A DNA stretch of 64,000 nucleotides. Origin: Phragmites australis (lineage: Eukaryota; Streptophyta; Magnoliopsida; Poales; Poaceae). The notes under the pieces are model-generated. The model was given only the letters and a program-made list of their open reading frames with translations, was not told where the DNA came from and did no database searches. Position 1 is the first letter of the stretch; every line of letters begins with the position of its first letter. The stretch is taken from positions 33,306,001 to 33,370,000 of the forward strand of contig NC_084927.1 in NCBI RefSeq assembly GCF_958298935.1, given 5' to 3'. This document shows positions 33,337 through 46,343 of this stretch, in pieces. The translations under genes and the position numbers were made by a program.

Positions 33337-33600
33337 CACATGAGGATCAAACAAAACACTAATCGATCCTACCATTAGAAATACTTGATATCATGTATAT
33401 GTGTTACCAATATCTGAGATGTTTTCTTGAATATTGACTCAAAATATAGAACTAGAGAACCATAGAAGACTGAGCCAAAAAAAATAGAGAAGAAGGAACG
33501 ACTTCAACAAAATTTTGACATCAGACCAAATGGTAGTCGAATTTGGTCCAAGTGCCAAACAAAACTCTAGTGTGCATGAAACCAAATAGCCCCTGATTAA

Positions 33601-35831
33601 GGTTGTGTTTTGTTGCTCATACGACAATGTTTATGCATGTGACGGTCCAGGATCAAACCTGGTCTGGCATTTGGTTGGTTGGATCAAACCAAACCATCCT
33701 AGACGGAGAGGTACTAGCTCTAGGAATATTCCATCTAGATGATGAACCGTCTCGTGTGTTCAAATCAAGCAAACCACGCCATCTAGGAACCACACCATTC
33801 ACCATCCCATCTCTTCTTTTTTCCTTTCTCTCTTTCCCCTACTCCCGAACCTCGTTGGGTGATTGACAAGAGAGGAGACAATGCTGCCCTTCATTGTCCC
33901 CTCGCTAGTCCCCTCGCTGGTGACAACCGGATGCCCGATACGACCATGTGCTCCTCCTCTCTTCCCTCCATGTCATGTGATATCACAAACCCAAAACCCT
34001 AATATGACTCAATTGTCTGGTAGTAGAGGGTTACGATAGGCGCAGTGGCAGTGAGAAGGTTAGCATCGGCAAGAGAGGGGTTTCGCACCAAGATTTTGAA
34101 GGTCGGCGGCAGGGGAGTTTTGTGGTGTCAAGCACCAATATTCTGAAGGTTGGCTACAAAGGGGTTTTGCTGCATCGGGCTCCAAAATTATTTCTTCCTC
34201 ATTCCATTCTTGGCTTGCTTTTCCCACAAACAAAATGTATGAAATCGAAATCATACTCTTGTACCCTTTATGTGTAACAGAGGTGGATTGGTGCTTGTTT
34301 GTGGTAGATTCGGCTATTGCATGTCTCGATTTGACGAAACTTTTGATAGATCTGATTACTAGTTCTTTGAAGTGTATTGCTCAGTAATGCAGTTTCAGAT
34401 AACTGTATTAATTACCTTTCCCATGTGTATCAATTTTAGTTAGAGGGTTATTAGCTCAGCAATGCAGTTTCAGATTCTAGCACAACAGTTTTCTTTGGAT
34501 GGATATATATGACAGCATCCATGCTAGTATGTACTTGATAATTTCCAAAAGTGATGCCTTTGTTGGTCATTTCTGGTTAATTGGGTGAGGTAGGCATGAT
34601 GAGTTTCTTTTGCATGCGAAGGCCACATCATATTGGTTTGCTGGAGTACTTTTTAAAAGTAAGTTTTGTAACCCGTTGATGTGGATTAAGGAAATTGTTC
34701 AGGACGTAGTATGATGTGTTGCACAAGTCATTAATCACATAGCCAACATTGGTGGGGAGTCCTTTGGGAGTAGACCAGCACCAAAGATGGCCAAGATAGC
34801 TAGTCATAATGATTTAGGCTATGTGATGATCAAATGATATTCCAAATGGATTTTAGGATAACCTGATGAGTATCCCTGGATTTGAAGAGGTGCACCTTAT
34901 CTATTATTATGGTCACTTATGTAAGAATATTATACAAGCAAGGACGTTCAACGGTCTATCCTTGTCTAACAAAATGATATGGGTTGCGAGGTACATCAAG
35001 AAGCACCTTTCAGGTTGCTAGCTGGTGTGAAATTTGGCGTTGCTGTCAATCAAAATTGAAACTATAATGATCTGTTTGTTGTATGGTAAATCTATGGTAT
35101 GGAGTTTGTGTTCGTGTTTTAAGGTTGTGTCCTTCTACTGATAGCCACAATATTTAAATTGTGGTTTTGCTATTTCAGACTTGATAAGAACAAAAACAAT
35201 GGGGCGATAATCTGGAATATTATGGATTGTTGTCTTGTGTTATTTGTTTTGCGAACCTCTCTTAGTACTTGAAATGTTTAATTGTATGTGTTCTTGCATT
35301 TTGCAAGCAAAATAAATTCAATTATCCAATTGGTTTTTATGTCCAAGGTATATTTGACTTGTATGTGTTCTTTCAGGTTGCTAGCTGTTGTGATTTGTAT
35401 GGATCATAGAGTTTTTCTTTGAGATGCTTAAACATGTCTAGGTTGAGCCAATTATAAACAAAAAAAAAACATTACGAACTTTGTGTAACATTTATATTCA
35501 TGAAATCAAATTTGGTATTCATGTAAAAAGAATCAAATGTAGTCTCATTCGCAAATCACACTAGCAAAAAAAACTTGATAAAAAAATATGTAAAATAATT
35601 TGGGAGATAAACTCTCCAAGTTAGCGTGAAGGTTATCAAAGCTAACCCATCCTACCAACCAAACAAGATTTTGTACAAGTTTATATTATTCCGTACAACT
35701 AACCAAATATAAGCTCATATTATCTCATATAGCTAACTAAACATGGCATTGTACCATTACATCTGGATCATCCGATTCGAAATGAACCGTCCGAGTCATG
35801 TATCATTCCATTCTAGTAACCAAAAACAGAC
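33601..35831. mobile_element. PIF/Harbinger-like element, decayed
   Basis: The left end GGTTGTGTTTTGTTGCT (33601) and inverted right end GTCTGTTTTTGGTTACT (35831) agree at 12 of 17 positions. TAA flanks both sides (33598-33600 and 35832-35834), the target size of PIF/Harbinger elements. The interior has a GC-richer leader-like part (33780-34000), a roughly 47-bp duplication at about 34090-34180, and AT-rich sequence. No intact transposase or Myb-like protein can be read. Confidence 0.5.
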
Positions 35832-36214
35832 TAAATTCGTACCTAGCCATATGCATGAAATACTTTGGTGGTGACTGGGGACCACCACTATGTCAGTGAC
35901 TTAGCTTTAGTCTGTACTTAGCTACCTGGCTAGTTAAAATGAGGTCGAACTGAGACGGGCTGTGTTAACTACTTTCCATGATTTAGCCTAGTTAGGCATA
36001 CCGTGCATAGGTGCATAGATCGTCATGGAGGCAAATACACGATTCATGTGTGAGGCACGGACACGCATATATGTGAGATCTCTATGCCATTCGCTCGAGC
36101 ATAAAATTTTAGTTCTACGAATTGATTAATGCATTTTTAATTGCCCAATTGTACTTTCCAGCATATTATTAGACAAGCCGATTTAAAATTTGATTATATA
36201 TACACTACTAGAGA

Positions 36215-36600
36215 AAACATTTATATACACGGTTCGGAAACCATATACGGGACGTTTTTTTGAACCGTCTATGGAAAAGAATATGTATAAATCTGATTTG
36301 TACAGACAACTCGTTACTAGAGCCGTATGTACTAGGGAAATATCACAGATGGCTCAAAACTTTGAGCCGTCTGTTATATAGTAACAGTACAGACGGCTTC
36401 GATAATGAGTCGTCTTTGCCATGTAATATCATAGACGATTCAAAGTTTCGAGCCGTCTATGATATTCTCCTAGTACATATGACTCCAGTAACGAGTCGTC
36501 TGTACTATAAAACAGAAGCTGTTATAAAAAGCATTTGTACAGACGGTTGTATTCCTAAAACCATATGTATATTCATATGTACAATACTGAATTTATAAAT
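36215..36600. repeat. CACTA subterminal hairpin cluster, 3' end
   Basis: About seven imperfect palindromes of roughly 35 bases, each reading like acagacggctc...gagccgtctgt (for example 36345-36375 and 36432-36465). Family knowledge: such subterminal motifs are the binding sites for the CACTA transposase accessory protein. Confidence 0.8.
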
Positions 36601-37239
36601 TACTGAATGAAAACTGACAGATCATATACACAACAGTAAAATGTCATACACATATCATTCAAACAACAACAGATTTATCATTTGCATTCAAACTCCATAC
36701 ACACAGTAGACATTCATTCAATATCACAATATCACACATATCATTCAAAGTCCTATACAAAAATAGAAGTAAAATATCAATATTACAAAGCCTCACAACA
36801 TTTGCAAAGCATTCTTCATTCTTGAGTCAACCCCGTGCGTGACAATATATAAACCAAAAAATTAGCTTCAGCACACTAGATTAACAGGAAGTAATGAGTT
36901 CATTTGCTTCATTTTCTATATCATTAACCATAAAGTTGTAAATACATCTTCAATATATTGAACAACCCAGATTCTGTTGAGATTACAAACCTTTGGCTCT
37001 TAAAGTTATCGGGATCATGAAATTCACCACTCTCCTTTATGATCTCCGCATGTATGAAATGGATGAGTTGTTTTTTTAATATACATGATACTGTTCTTCG
37101 CAAGATTATTTATAGGAAATTTATATATATATATGTAGAACAAATTCAAATTGTTAGGCACAACGATGAAAAATGCATTTTAATATACTTTAATTACACT
37201 AACCGACGGATATACTGGTGGACTAGAGCCAATGATTTG

Positions 37240-37808
37240 CAGCATATACTAGGCAACATAGAACCCACAGAGGTTGGTGGCCTGCGGCTGCCTGTGACAC
37301 TGCAGAAATTTGTACACGGTAAATTTAGTTTTATGGAATGCATATTATAACGGTAAATTGATGTGCGATGGATGAATTATTACCGGGAACTGATGTTGGT
37401 GGGTCGCCGAAGGTTTATCTCTCCATACAATCCCGTCCATCGAAACATACTTCGCAAACACCCTTGTCAACAAGTCTGTCAGATCTGAATATCTCTATGG
37501 ATTGTAGTACATAGAGTCGAGGTATATGCAGTGTTGATTATGTGTATAGATACAAATTAGCATCCAATGGTCTTGGTAGTAGTACAGTAAAAGAATAAGG
37601 TACTTCAATCCAAAAGAGCGACCATGGCCTCCGTGATGTATTTCCCGATCTCCTCCAGAGACCAAGTGATTATTGACCCACATACGACCTGTGGGTCGAG
37701 GAATCCAATTCTCAAATTCTCTCTCCTGGCTTCTTGAATAATAAGTCTACACATACGAGTAATGTAGATGAATGAGCGTATCAATGAGTTAGGTAGTTCA
37801 TTAAGCAT
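37240..37808 (-). pseudogene. Ulp1-like (C48) cysteine protease remnant of CACTA
   Basis: Pieces on the minus strand: ARRENLRIGFLDPQVV (about 37730), QDHWMLICIYTHNQHCIYLD (about 37573-37515) and QPQATNLCGFYV (about 37285-37250). The His of DHW, the Asp of YLDS and the Cys of LCGFYV correspond to the His-Asp-Cys triad of Ulp1/SENP proteases, which cut SUMO-like proteins. A TAG follows FYVA, and frameshifts separate the pieces. Many grass CACTA elements carry a C48 peptidase at this position, so it belongs to the transposon rather than to a host SUMO protease gene. Confidence 0.75.
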
Positions 37809-38037
37809 AGGCCACGATTAATAACACTTACAATACCCAACATCTCATTAGACCGACGTCCAGCTTGTCACGACAGTAGAGGAGGACTAAATCCTCAAAG
37901 GTCACGAGGAAGGTTCCAGTTGGTTGCAAGAAATATTGCCGCTGGTACTTGGCGCTAAAACCATGAGGTGAAAGATGTTTCTATTCATGGATCCTCTTCA
38001 TGTATAGGTTGTGCAGAATCATACTTGCCCAGCCCAA

Positions 38038-39891
38038 TCACTCTAACACTTTCTTGCTCAGTAACGGCTGGACTGCCACGCAGGTGTTTGATAGAGGTTC
38101 TTCTTCTACCTCCTTGCTCCTGTCCTTCTGTTTGTTGGCTCTGCGCTTTTCGAGAGGTGCCGTTTTGGCAGACTGTTGGCCAGATTTGCTGGACATTTTT
38201 TGTTGCTCATGTGGTGCAGAAGGAGATTTGACCTTTGATAGAGCACGATGAAAAGAGAAGTCGCTATCGTCGTGTACTGGAGATAGACGCTGCAGAGGCG
38301 ATGGAGGGGTAACCAGAGTTATGAACTTCTTTGGCCACTGGATGAAGGAGTGGACAACCTCCCCAAGTGTCCTGATGTCGTCCTTTGGGGCAATAGGAAG
38401 TGGGAGGAACGTGCAATTCTTGTACACCATGTCCACTGACAGCCTAACATAACAAGGCTGTAGAGGGAGTCCGTGAATCATCTGTTCCCTACCACATAGG
38501 AACGTCAAGCTTGTGCCAACCTCAATGATGTTATCGGAGCCAACAGTGGTGGACAGTAGGAGCTTGCACCTGGTGGCCACCTCTATGTCATTGACATGGT
38601 ATCTCTCGCTAGGGATCTCTTTTGGAATGTCATCAACGGGTGGGGGGTCACCTTCAAATCCCTCGATAGGGAAGTCATGTTGATCGAACATGTTATCTAG
38701 TGTAGATGCACAGCTGCTCCAGTGCTGAGCTGGTGGAGATTCAAGTGTCGTGGCTGCATCATGCTACCTCATAGACCGTACTCGCTCCTCGACCCATGGT
38801 TCCATCCTTTCTGCAAGCATATCCATTTGTTCTTTCATCCTTGCTTTGACCTCAGTGACAATCTCCTTTCTCATCCATTCACGCTCGGCTGCTTCGCGCT
38901 CAGCTTTGTTTCTCCTTCGGCTCCAATATGAATCGATGTCGTCAAGGAATACCAACTTCTATGGAATGGAAACACCTATGCCATGCGTGCGACCCGGGTG
39001 CTCTTTCTTCCCCAGAGCCGAGGTTAGTATGCCTTTTTCTTGAGATGGTTGGAATGATCCTTGAGTGGATTCTTCCAAAAGTTGTAGGACCCTTTGAGCC
39101 ACTTGCTCGATTTCTTTCTTCCTGAAGGTGACGGACCCATCGGCCGAGCGTACAACCCTTCCTCGGAAACAATTCTCAGCCCACCTTTCCAGGATCTGTA
39201 AAAATGGTGAGGAGTGGTTCTCTCGAGCTGCCTGCTCATTCTCCTTGTCCCAGTCCAACTCCTTTGTGTGCGTACCCACTGGTGTTGAGCCTGTGGGGGT
39301 GCGTGTTGCGTGACTGGCGCGCCTTGTTAGCCTAACTCTGCTGCTAAAATTCCTCCGACTGGCACCTCGCCACAAACTCTGCACATTGATCCGTCAAGTA
39401 CCCATAAGCAATATTATTTGGGACGAGATCTTGTTTCACACATGTATTATACAACTCGTTCTTGAAGGTTTTTCATACCTTGCCCATCTTAGCTATTGCC
39501 TGTCTTTCTACGTCCTCCAAGGAGCATCCTTCAGGGAAGTCAAATTGGGCTTTATTGTTTTCCACAAGAAGTTTTTCTCGCTCTGCGGCACAACCTTCCA
39601 GTTTGGGTAGGTTACCCTGACTCTTGTCCATCCAAGTGAGGCACATGCTCTGCGGAATGCTGCCTGAGCTTGTTGAGGCTGTGTTAGCACGCCTGCCTCA
39701 TTTACGTGAGTTATGATGTAGTGACATGTGGGCATTTGGTTTTTGGCTCGGCCACCTCGCTTTCGCTTCTGTGCCTGAGTTTCTTCTGTTTGCTCCTGAG
39801 AAGTGGCCTCTGCATCTTGTTGAGCAGTGACCTCCTCTTGTTGTTGAGGAGAAGAGGCCGAAGGTAGTTCAAGTTCATCTCCAGACGCCAT
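38038..39891 (-). pseudogene. CACTA TNP1-like (transposase_24/DUF8039) gene
   Basis: Starts MASGDELELPSASSPQQQ (39891) with a basic KRKRGGRAK stretch. It then has a TNP1-type region (YPNWKVVPQSEKNFLWKTIK; FPEGCSLEDVERQ; KNELYNTCVKQDLVPNNIA), LTSALGKKEHPGRTHGIG (about 39010-38970), a charged coiled-coil (RRRNKAEREAAEREWMRKE), and a DUF8039-like part (GLPLQPCYVRLSVDMVY; TLGEVVHSFIQWPKK). A frameshift lies near 39525. Stops TGA (39473-39475) and TAG (38959-38961) stand where relatives have Trp. Family knowledge: TNP1/TNPA-type proteins bind the subterminal repeats. Confidence 0.75.
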
Positions 39892-41082
39892 CTTCGAAAT
39901 AGGAAAAATTGCATGCTTATTAGGAACTTATTATAATGGTAGAAGATTATTCACAGAAATAGAGGAAAGAAAAGGAATCAAGGTATGTGTTTTAAAAGTC
40001 ACAACATGTAAATGGTAGAAGACTATTCTGTTGAGTTGCTCGTGACAACACTTCTTTTGTGGTGATAAATCGCCTACTTTACTGCAACCAGCAATACATA
40101 TTATCAAATAGAAAGACTTCAAAATATGGTCATTTACTAGTAATCAACTTGAAGCTTACTCACAACTTCACTAAAAATAATGGTAAGGGCTAAAATTACC
40201 TACTACAATGATATTTGAATATTCTTAAGGATTTCCTAATAACACAGTGATTTTCTTCTCTCAAATAATTATTGGAGATTTAATTGATTCAAACACCATT
40301 TGAGTGTGGACCATTTGAGCAAAGAATGGGGGTTGTGTACTTCTCCTATCTTGAGAGCACACTATATGATATCTTTCCCATTTAATATTTCGACACATTT
40401 ATAGATACTTGCAAATGTGGAGTTTAACTCTGATGGACTCTGGAATGGATGTAAAAGTAGAAGCATTTAGAAAGACAAATAAAGGAGTAAGGATAGATAC
40501 GGTAAACAAGGATTGATTTTATTACAATAAATTGTCTGATTATGCAGTACTACATGGATCTTATTAGTATCTGCACATTCGATACACTGAATTCAGCAGT
40601 AGGGTACCATTTATGTGCCAATAGTTCATATGAAAAAGTATCATCCATCATGTAAAAAATTATCCTGCTCCCTAATTTTCCTAGCGAATTCATCGTCAAT
40701 TGGGCAATGTTCCTAAGCATGAATTAGTAAGAAGACCTGGACTGATACCTCTAGAATCAAAGATTCAAATTTTGTAATTGTATTGAGGTGTTTTTCATGC
40801 TGCCATAGCTCTAAGCATAAATGTAATTTGCCAGAGATAGGTAGACCACCCTTGTAGCAAATAAATGCACAAAATGTGGATCTATATTCACAAATAAATA
40901 CATTTGATCTCCATACTTTTAAGATCAGATTAGGTAATCATATTAGAAATGCCAAATATTATCTAGAAATATGAGAGGCAAACTATCGACCTAGGTAGAG
41001 AAATGCCTCACTTCTCCTACTTCAGTTACAGGACCAACCACATCACTACAAGAAAAGGATTCTACCTGATAATATCTATAAT

Positions 41083-44078
41083 TGTCATGTCCCAAGTTCC
41101 ATAATTGTGTGATTAAGCTTAATCATGTGTCATTAGTGTCATAATTAAATTTGAGGTAAAATATTTTTACACACTAGAGTACTTCGTTCTGAGTCAATTG
41201 GATAAGAGAAAGAAATTTGGGAGACAAAAGAATAGAATTCGTAGTTAGAGTGGACTCCTTTATCTAGCACGTGGACCCCACTCGATGGGCCAACCACCTC
41301 TCTCTCTCCCTCCTAGGCAGCAACCCACCCACCTGCTCCCTCAACAGTGCCTCTCCTGTGCTCAACCGGCCAAAGAAGCAAGGAGCTGATGCCCCCTTTC
41401 TCCCTCTCAATCTCTCTCTCTCTTCCTCACTCAAATCCGAGCTTAAGAGAAGGAGTGGAGGTAAGCATGTGATACCATTGCGATCATGAGCTCATAAGCT
41501 ATCCATTCCTCCAATTCATTTTTGTTTTCCCAAAAGATTCGAGCCGATTTTGTTGTCTTTTGGGGTTCTTGGTTGAAGCTAAAGGAACACCAGAGTTCTT
41601 CGATTTCTCACCGTTTTCTCCTTCTCCTGGCGGTCCCCAACCTCACCAAAGCACCTTGGGTAAGTCCTCTAGGCTTCCCATGGCTTGGATACGCATTTGG
41701 TTGGTCAAAATCCAAATTTGGAGCTAGGTGGTGGAGTTTGGGTATTTTTTATGATTTAGACCTAATTTGAGGATTTGGATGAATTTGAGTTAGGAATTGA
41801 GTTTCTAGGTTGGGTAGTGAGTTCTAGGACCCTTGAATTATCTCTAAGATGTTTCCTTTTGGTATGGAGAAGTTTGCAAATTATTTTGGCCAAGTTTTCC
41901 CCCTCTCAAACGGGCTGTTTTGGAGCCACCCTGTTAACCCGGAGGGTCCGGGCGACTCCCAGCTGAAAAATAACAGAGGACCTGTCCCGGAGGGTCTTCC
42001 GGAGACTCCGGTACCCGGAGTATCCGGGTTAACTGTTCATCAGTTTTTTTCCCCCTTTTGTGCTGATAACTTGTAAAATTCATAGTAAATTCTCAATAGC
42101 TCCAAAAATTATGAAACCAATTTTGTTAGTTTCATAATAACATCCTCTACCCATTAAAAATATCCTATCCATGAAATAGGTAATTAAATTTCTAAGATGA
42201 ATTAATTAGGTTAAGGCTTGTTTAATTCGCCACTAATTCTTTACAAGTCCAAAATGAATGAAACCAATTTTTCTAGTCTCCTTATGACTTTTTCTAACTA
42301 GGAAAAATGTTTTCATGCTTTATATGGCAATTCGTCATTTGCATATTATAGCATGCATTATTGCATTTCACTCATGCTCATCATTGCATGCACTTTTCTT
42401 TAGTGAACAAGGAGCTGGTGCGTGATACGACCGTGGTTGAAGACGCCTCTAATCTTCTGGATTTCTGCGAGTATTGCTTGGGCAATTATAGACAGCCACC
42501 TGAGCAGCAAGGCAAGCAACTAAGCATATTAACCCTTTTGTTCAATTGAATAAAGTCTAAAATTGATAAGCTATGCCTTATGTATGTTTGCATGGTTAGT
42601 AAGTCAGTGTCGAGTTGGTGGGGTAGAACCTATGTTAAATTGCATATCCATATCCTTGTAGCCTTAGTAGCTTGGTCGATGTCTAAGAGTCTCTCGACAT
42701 GCTTAGCAATGCATAGGTCAACGGTAGAAGTCGAACGATGGCGCATCCATTGTTCGCGAGCATAGAGCTCATTTATGGATACAAATTCTTAATGATGTTG
42801 AGATGGTTGGATGAGTGGTGAGTATGAGGCGAGATGTGGGCGGTGTTAGGGGTGTTTTCTGCTCCGAAGGAAAGTCTTGGGGGCAGTCCGGGAGATAAAC
42901 CCAGACACAGTAGACCGTTTGCGTTGTTTAAGGCCGTCTGTCGGTGCCGTTGACTTTAGCACTTACCTTACTCATCACATGCCGATCTAATGGTAAGACG
43001 AGCTGAATACCTCTGTAGCCGTGATCATTTGGGTCTGAACATCGACGGTGTGAGCGGGCAGGCTTGTAGAGGTGCTAGTTTTTTGGGGAGTAGTTCTAGC
43101 ACCTCCGCGCTGAGCAATGCTTGTTTCAAATTGTTGGGGCTTATTAGGAAAGGTTGTCACGAGTACCCCGTTGTGTGCACTTTAGCGGATGGCACAAGCC
43201 GCATGGTCCTCATGTCATGTGGTAAATGAGTATTCCCCTGCAGGGTGTAAAAACATTTCGAAATGCCGCACTCTCGGTCATGAGCATGCGATTGTTTCAT
43301 CTGCACCGGTCGTAGAGTTTTCGCTTGTGGATGATGGTTGGATATATGGGAGATGGTTGAGTTGGTCTTTGTTACATTTATGTTCATAATGGTTCCAATT
43401 ACTTATGTTCAGTTGGTAGTTGCAGGGTAGTTTTCATATGTTTTGGTTAAGTTTTAGTCGCTCACACAGATATCTAGGATGCTTAGTGCATATATTTTAC
43501 CTAACCTGTGGTTCATCCTTGCTAATAATCAATGCATAATCTTTGGAGTAGAGCTATGTATATGTGCTCTATATAGTTTAAGTCTTGTGAGTACCTTCGT
43601 ACTCATACCTGCGCTTTCAGGTCCTCTTACTGTTGGGGAAGAGGCTGTTTTTGACTACTTCTTGCCTGCCGATCTTGGTGACGGGCAAGAGTAGTGCATT
43701 CTACTATGATGGTGGCATGTTGAGACGGTGCCTAAGGGCATGTGACGCCATTCTCTTTTGTTGTTCATAAGTTTAACTTTCCACTACGTAGTTCTTTTGT
43801 GGTTAGGAGTTGAGGGATTTTATCTCCTCCTAGCTCGTTTTTATTGTAAATTATTGAAATCAGTTGCATGCTTAATACTTGTAATATAAATATTTATTAC
43901 TCGCTCTTTATTAAGCTATGTTGTGATGTACATATTGGGAGGCTTGTGTTCCGATCCTTGGGCACAAAACACGAGTCGGGACTACTAGGATGATATTTTG
44001 GTTAATCATCGAGGTTGTGATTATGAATAATGATCCTCCTAGTGATTAATTAGAATATTGTTTGGACGGTTTCTCACA
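41083..44078 (+). mobile_element. 3.0-kb solo LTR nested in the CACTA element
   Basis: 2996 bp from TGTCATGTCCC (41083) to TTTCTCACA (44078), flanked by the exact 5-bp duplication ATAAT (41078-41082 and 44079-44083). It contains a CT-rich block (41290-41440), a GC-rich palindromic block (41930-42030: ccggagggtc/tccggag), and no protein-coding region. The length and TGTCATGTCCC opening suggest a gypsy LTR of the long-LTR kind. The orientation is inferred. Confidence 0.88.
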
Positions 44079-44699
44079 ATAATGAAACTAGATCTATGAA
44101 CATGTATAATATATGGAAGACAATTTCTCAACACTACGAAGGACTCAAAATGTACATAAAAAAGTCTACAATAATTTTCAGGATATATACATAAATGCAC
44201 CAAGTTTTAAGGCCATAAAATATATCACACACAAAAATTGCCTTAGCTCATACCACCAAAAAATGTACTTCAAAGAGCTGACAGTAAGAACCAAACATGT
44301 TCAAAGTTGCTCTCAGTATATTTCCAGACAGTTGGCCCCAAGACATTAGATGTCCTGCCCCCTAACTATCCAGTTAAACACATTATCGATCAGGCAATTA
44401 TCTAAGTTTTCAACTAATAAGTATAGCCTGGACATAGTTCAAAAAATCTCCCTGAATAATACTGTTGTGACCAACAAATTGCACAAACTGAACTGAAATA
44501 GCCAAAGACAGGGACTAGCAAAGTTAAAGGGCTAACACAATATAAGCATTCAGAATCAACATAGCAAACTGCCTCTGAATCACAGCAGTAATCAACCAGT
44601 AAACAAACAGATAACCCTTTGATAGCCAACTATAGATGTTCTTCGGTGCACAAGTAAATATCAGACCATATCACCAACACGTGGGCTACCATACACTAT

Positions 44700-45200
44700 T
44701 GTACTTCGATATTGTTCCCAACCTCAGTACAATCGTTCATCACAAAGCAATAATCCGCAAGCCACTTACTGTCCAGAGGAAGGGAGAGGAAAAACTCACA
44801 ACAAAACACTTGAGAGTGCATGAAGAAGAGAGGATCGGGGAGGTAGGTTGTCGGGGAGAGGGCCAGCCAGGGAGGAGCGCTGGGGATGGAGGAGCCACCG
44901 GGGAGGAAGGAGGGCCGCCGGGGGTGGAGGAGCTGCCGAGGAGGGAGGTCGCCAGGGAGGAGCGCTGGGGATGGAGGATACACCGGTGATGGAGGAGCCG
45001 CCTGGGAGGGAGTTCACCGGGCGGGCCACCGGGGAGGGAGGAGGGCCATTGGGGAGCGCGGAGGGCCTCCGAGGTGGGAGTTCGCCGGGAGGGCCATTGG
45101 GGAGCGCGATGGGCTGTCGGGGAGGAGGGCCAGTGGGAAGGAGTCATCTGGGAGGAGGGCTGGCTGGGGAGGAGGAGACAAGGTGGCTAGGGTTGTAAGG
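44700..45200 (-). other. GC-rich leader exon region of the TNP1 unit
   Basis: Downstream (minus strand) of the internal promoter at 45235-45246 lies GC-rich DNA of tandemly similar ccggcgggcctcc-type units. Its open frames are Pro/Ser/Arg-rich and overlap in several phases, which suggests untranslated leader or low-complexity coding. The unit is followed by AT-rich, intron-like DNA (44090-44690). Confidence 0.4.
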
Positions 45201-45234
45201 AAAGAACTTGATAAGATGCGAGGAGGAGACGAAA

Positions 45235-45430
45235 CGGTATTTATAGAGCATTAGTATAGACGGCTTTTTACTCCTAGCCGTCTGTATTAATATTATTAGT
45301 ACAGATGACTTTTAATAAAAAGTTGTCTGTACAAATTGTACAGATGAGTTATAGCTCCGAGTCACCTGTACTAATATCATTAGTACATACAGCTTTTTAT
45401 TCCTAGCCATCTGTATTATTAATTTTTCAG
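45235..45430 (-). promoter_or_regulatory. Internal CACTA promoter with hairpin motifs
   Basis: CTATAAATACCG (45246-45235, minus strand) is a good TATA box directing transcription towards the TNP1 remnant. Just upstream of it (45247-45430) lie four palindromes of the same GACGGCT...AGCCGTC kind as the element's two ends. Either the TNP1 gene has its own promoter controlled by transposase binding, or this is the end of a second, nested member of the family. Confidence 0.6.
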
Positions 45431-45666
45431 ACAAATCATTAAAACTTGCAAAATTGATAAATAATCCATCCAAACTCCAAATGAGAAAAAATTCTATGTA
45501 AATTTATAATTAAATCTGTACTATCACATGGTATAGGTATCATTCATTTTACTATAACTAACCAAAATTTTAACTTGAACATTAAACCTAAATATTAAAT
45601 TCATAACTAATTCATTTTTATATATTACGTTGCAATACATAGGTTCATTAGTACAATCGAGTAACA

Positions 45667-46140
45667 TCATACAGCTTTAACAATAAGCCTTTCTTGATGA
45701 TTGACTCGCCGATAGCAAGCGGTCCCAATCGGAAGCTGTTTTCCGTTAAGGGCGATGCCATCTCTAAGAGGGTACTCATCAAATTGATTGTACTCTTCTT
45801 CGCCCACGACATTCTCAACTCCGAAAATCATTCTTTTTCCTTGAAGGACTAAGTGAAGCTTTGGATTTACCAGATCTTGCACATAAAAGACCTGGACAAC
45901 TTGCTTGGCGAGTACAAATGGTCTGTCTTTGTATGCGGCACGTTTGAGGTCGACAGTAGTCATTCCATAATTGTCTACCTTAACACTTGAGAGTGCGACC
46001 CAACGGCACTGAAAGAGGGGGATCTTGAAACGTACATAGTCGAGTTTCCAAATCTCCTCTATGTACCCATAGTATGCACAAACCCCACGTTTTTCATGAA
46101 AGGCATCTATGCGCACATCGCTGTTCTGTACCGTGCTCAT
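45667..46140 (-). pseudogene. DUF4216-like segment of CACTA TNP2
   Basis: A 157-codon open stretch with YYGYIEEIWKLDY, PLFQCRWV, DRPFVLAKQVVQVFYVQDL and the terminal YRRVNHQERLIVKAV. In family relatives this DUF4216 part follows DUF4218 at the C-terminal side of TNP2-type transposases. The frame here is intact, but it is separated from the preceding DUF4218 region by about 200 bases without continuous coding. Confidence 0.7.
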
Positions 46141-46343
46141 ACTATCCCATGCTCTAGTATAAAAGTGTACCCATTTATGTCGTATGCTTCAAATGTCATG
46201 GCTATTTGACTTGGCCATCTTGCTAACCAGCCAATATTGTCCTCTATTGAACTATTATTACTAAACCACGCTACCAACCAGTTATTAAAGCTGTTGTTGT
46301 GTTGTTTTGTGATCCAAGCCTCTGTACGACATGGATTCTCTCT

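Noticed and set aside
36190..36600. Open frames of 60-110 codons at the 3' end of the CACTA element
   Set aside because: They run through the palindromic subterminal repeats and encode repeated words only; these are binding-site repeats, not genes.
41044..41060. CACTACAAGAAAAG as the end of another nested CACTA element
   Set aside because: It looks like a CACTA terminus, but no matching TTCTTGTAGTG end or 3-bp duplication is found; kept only as a possibility.
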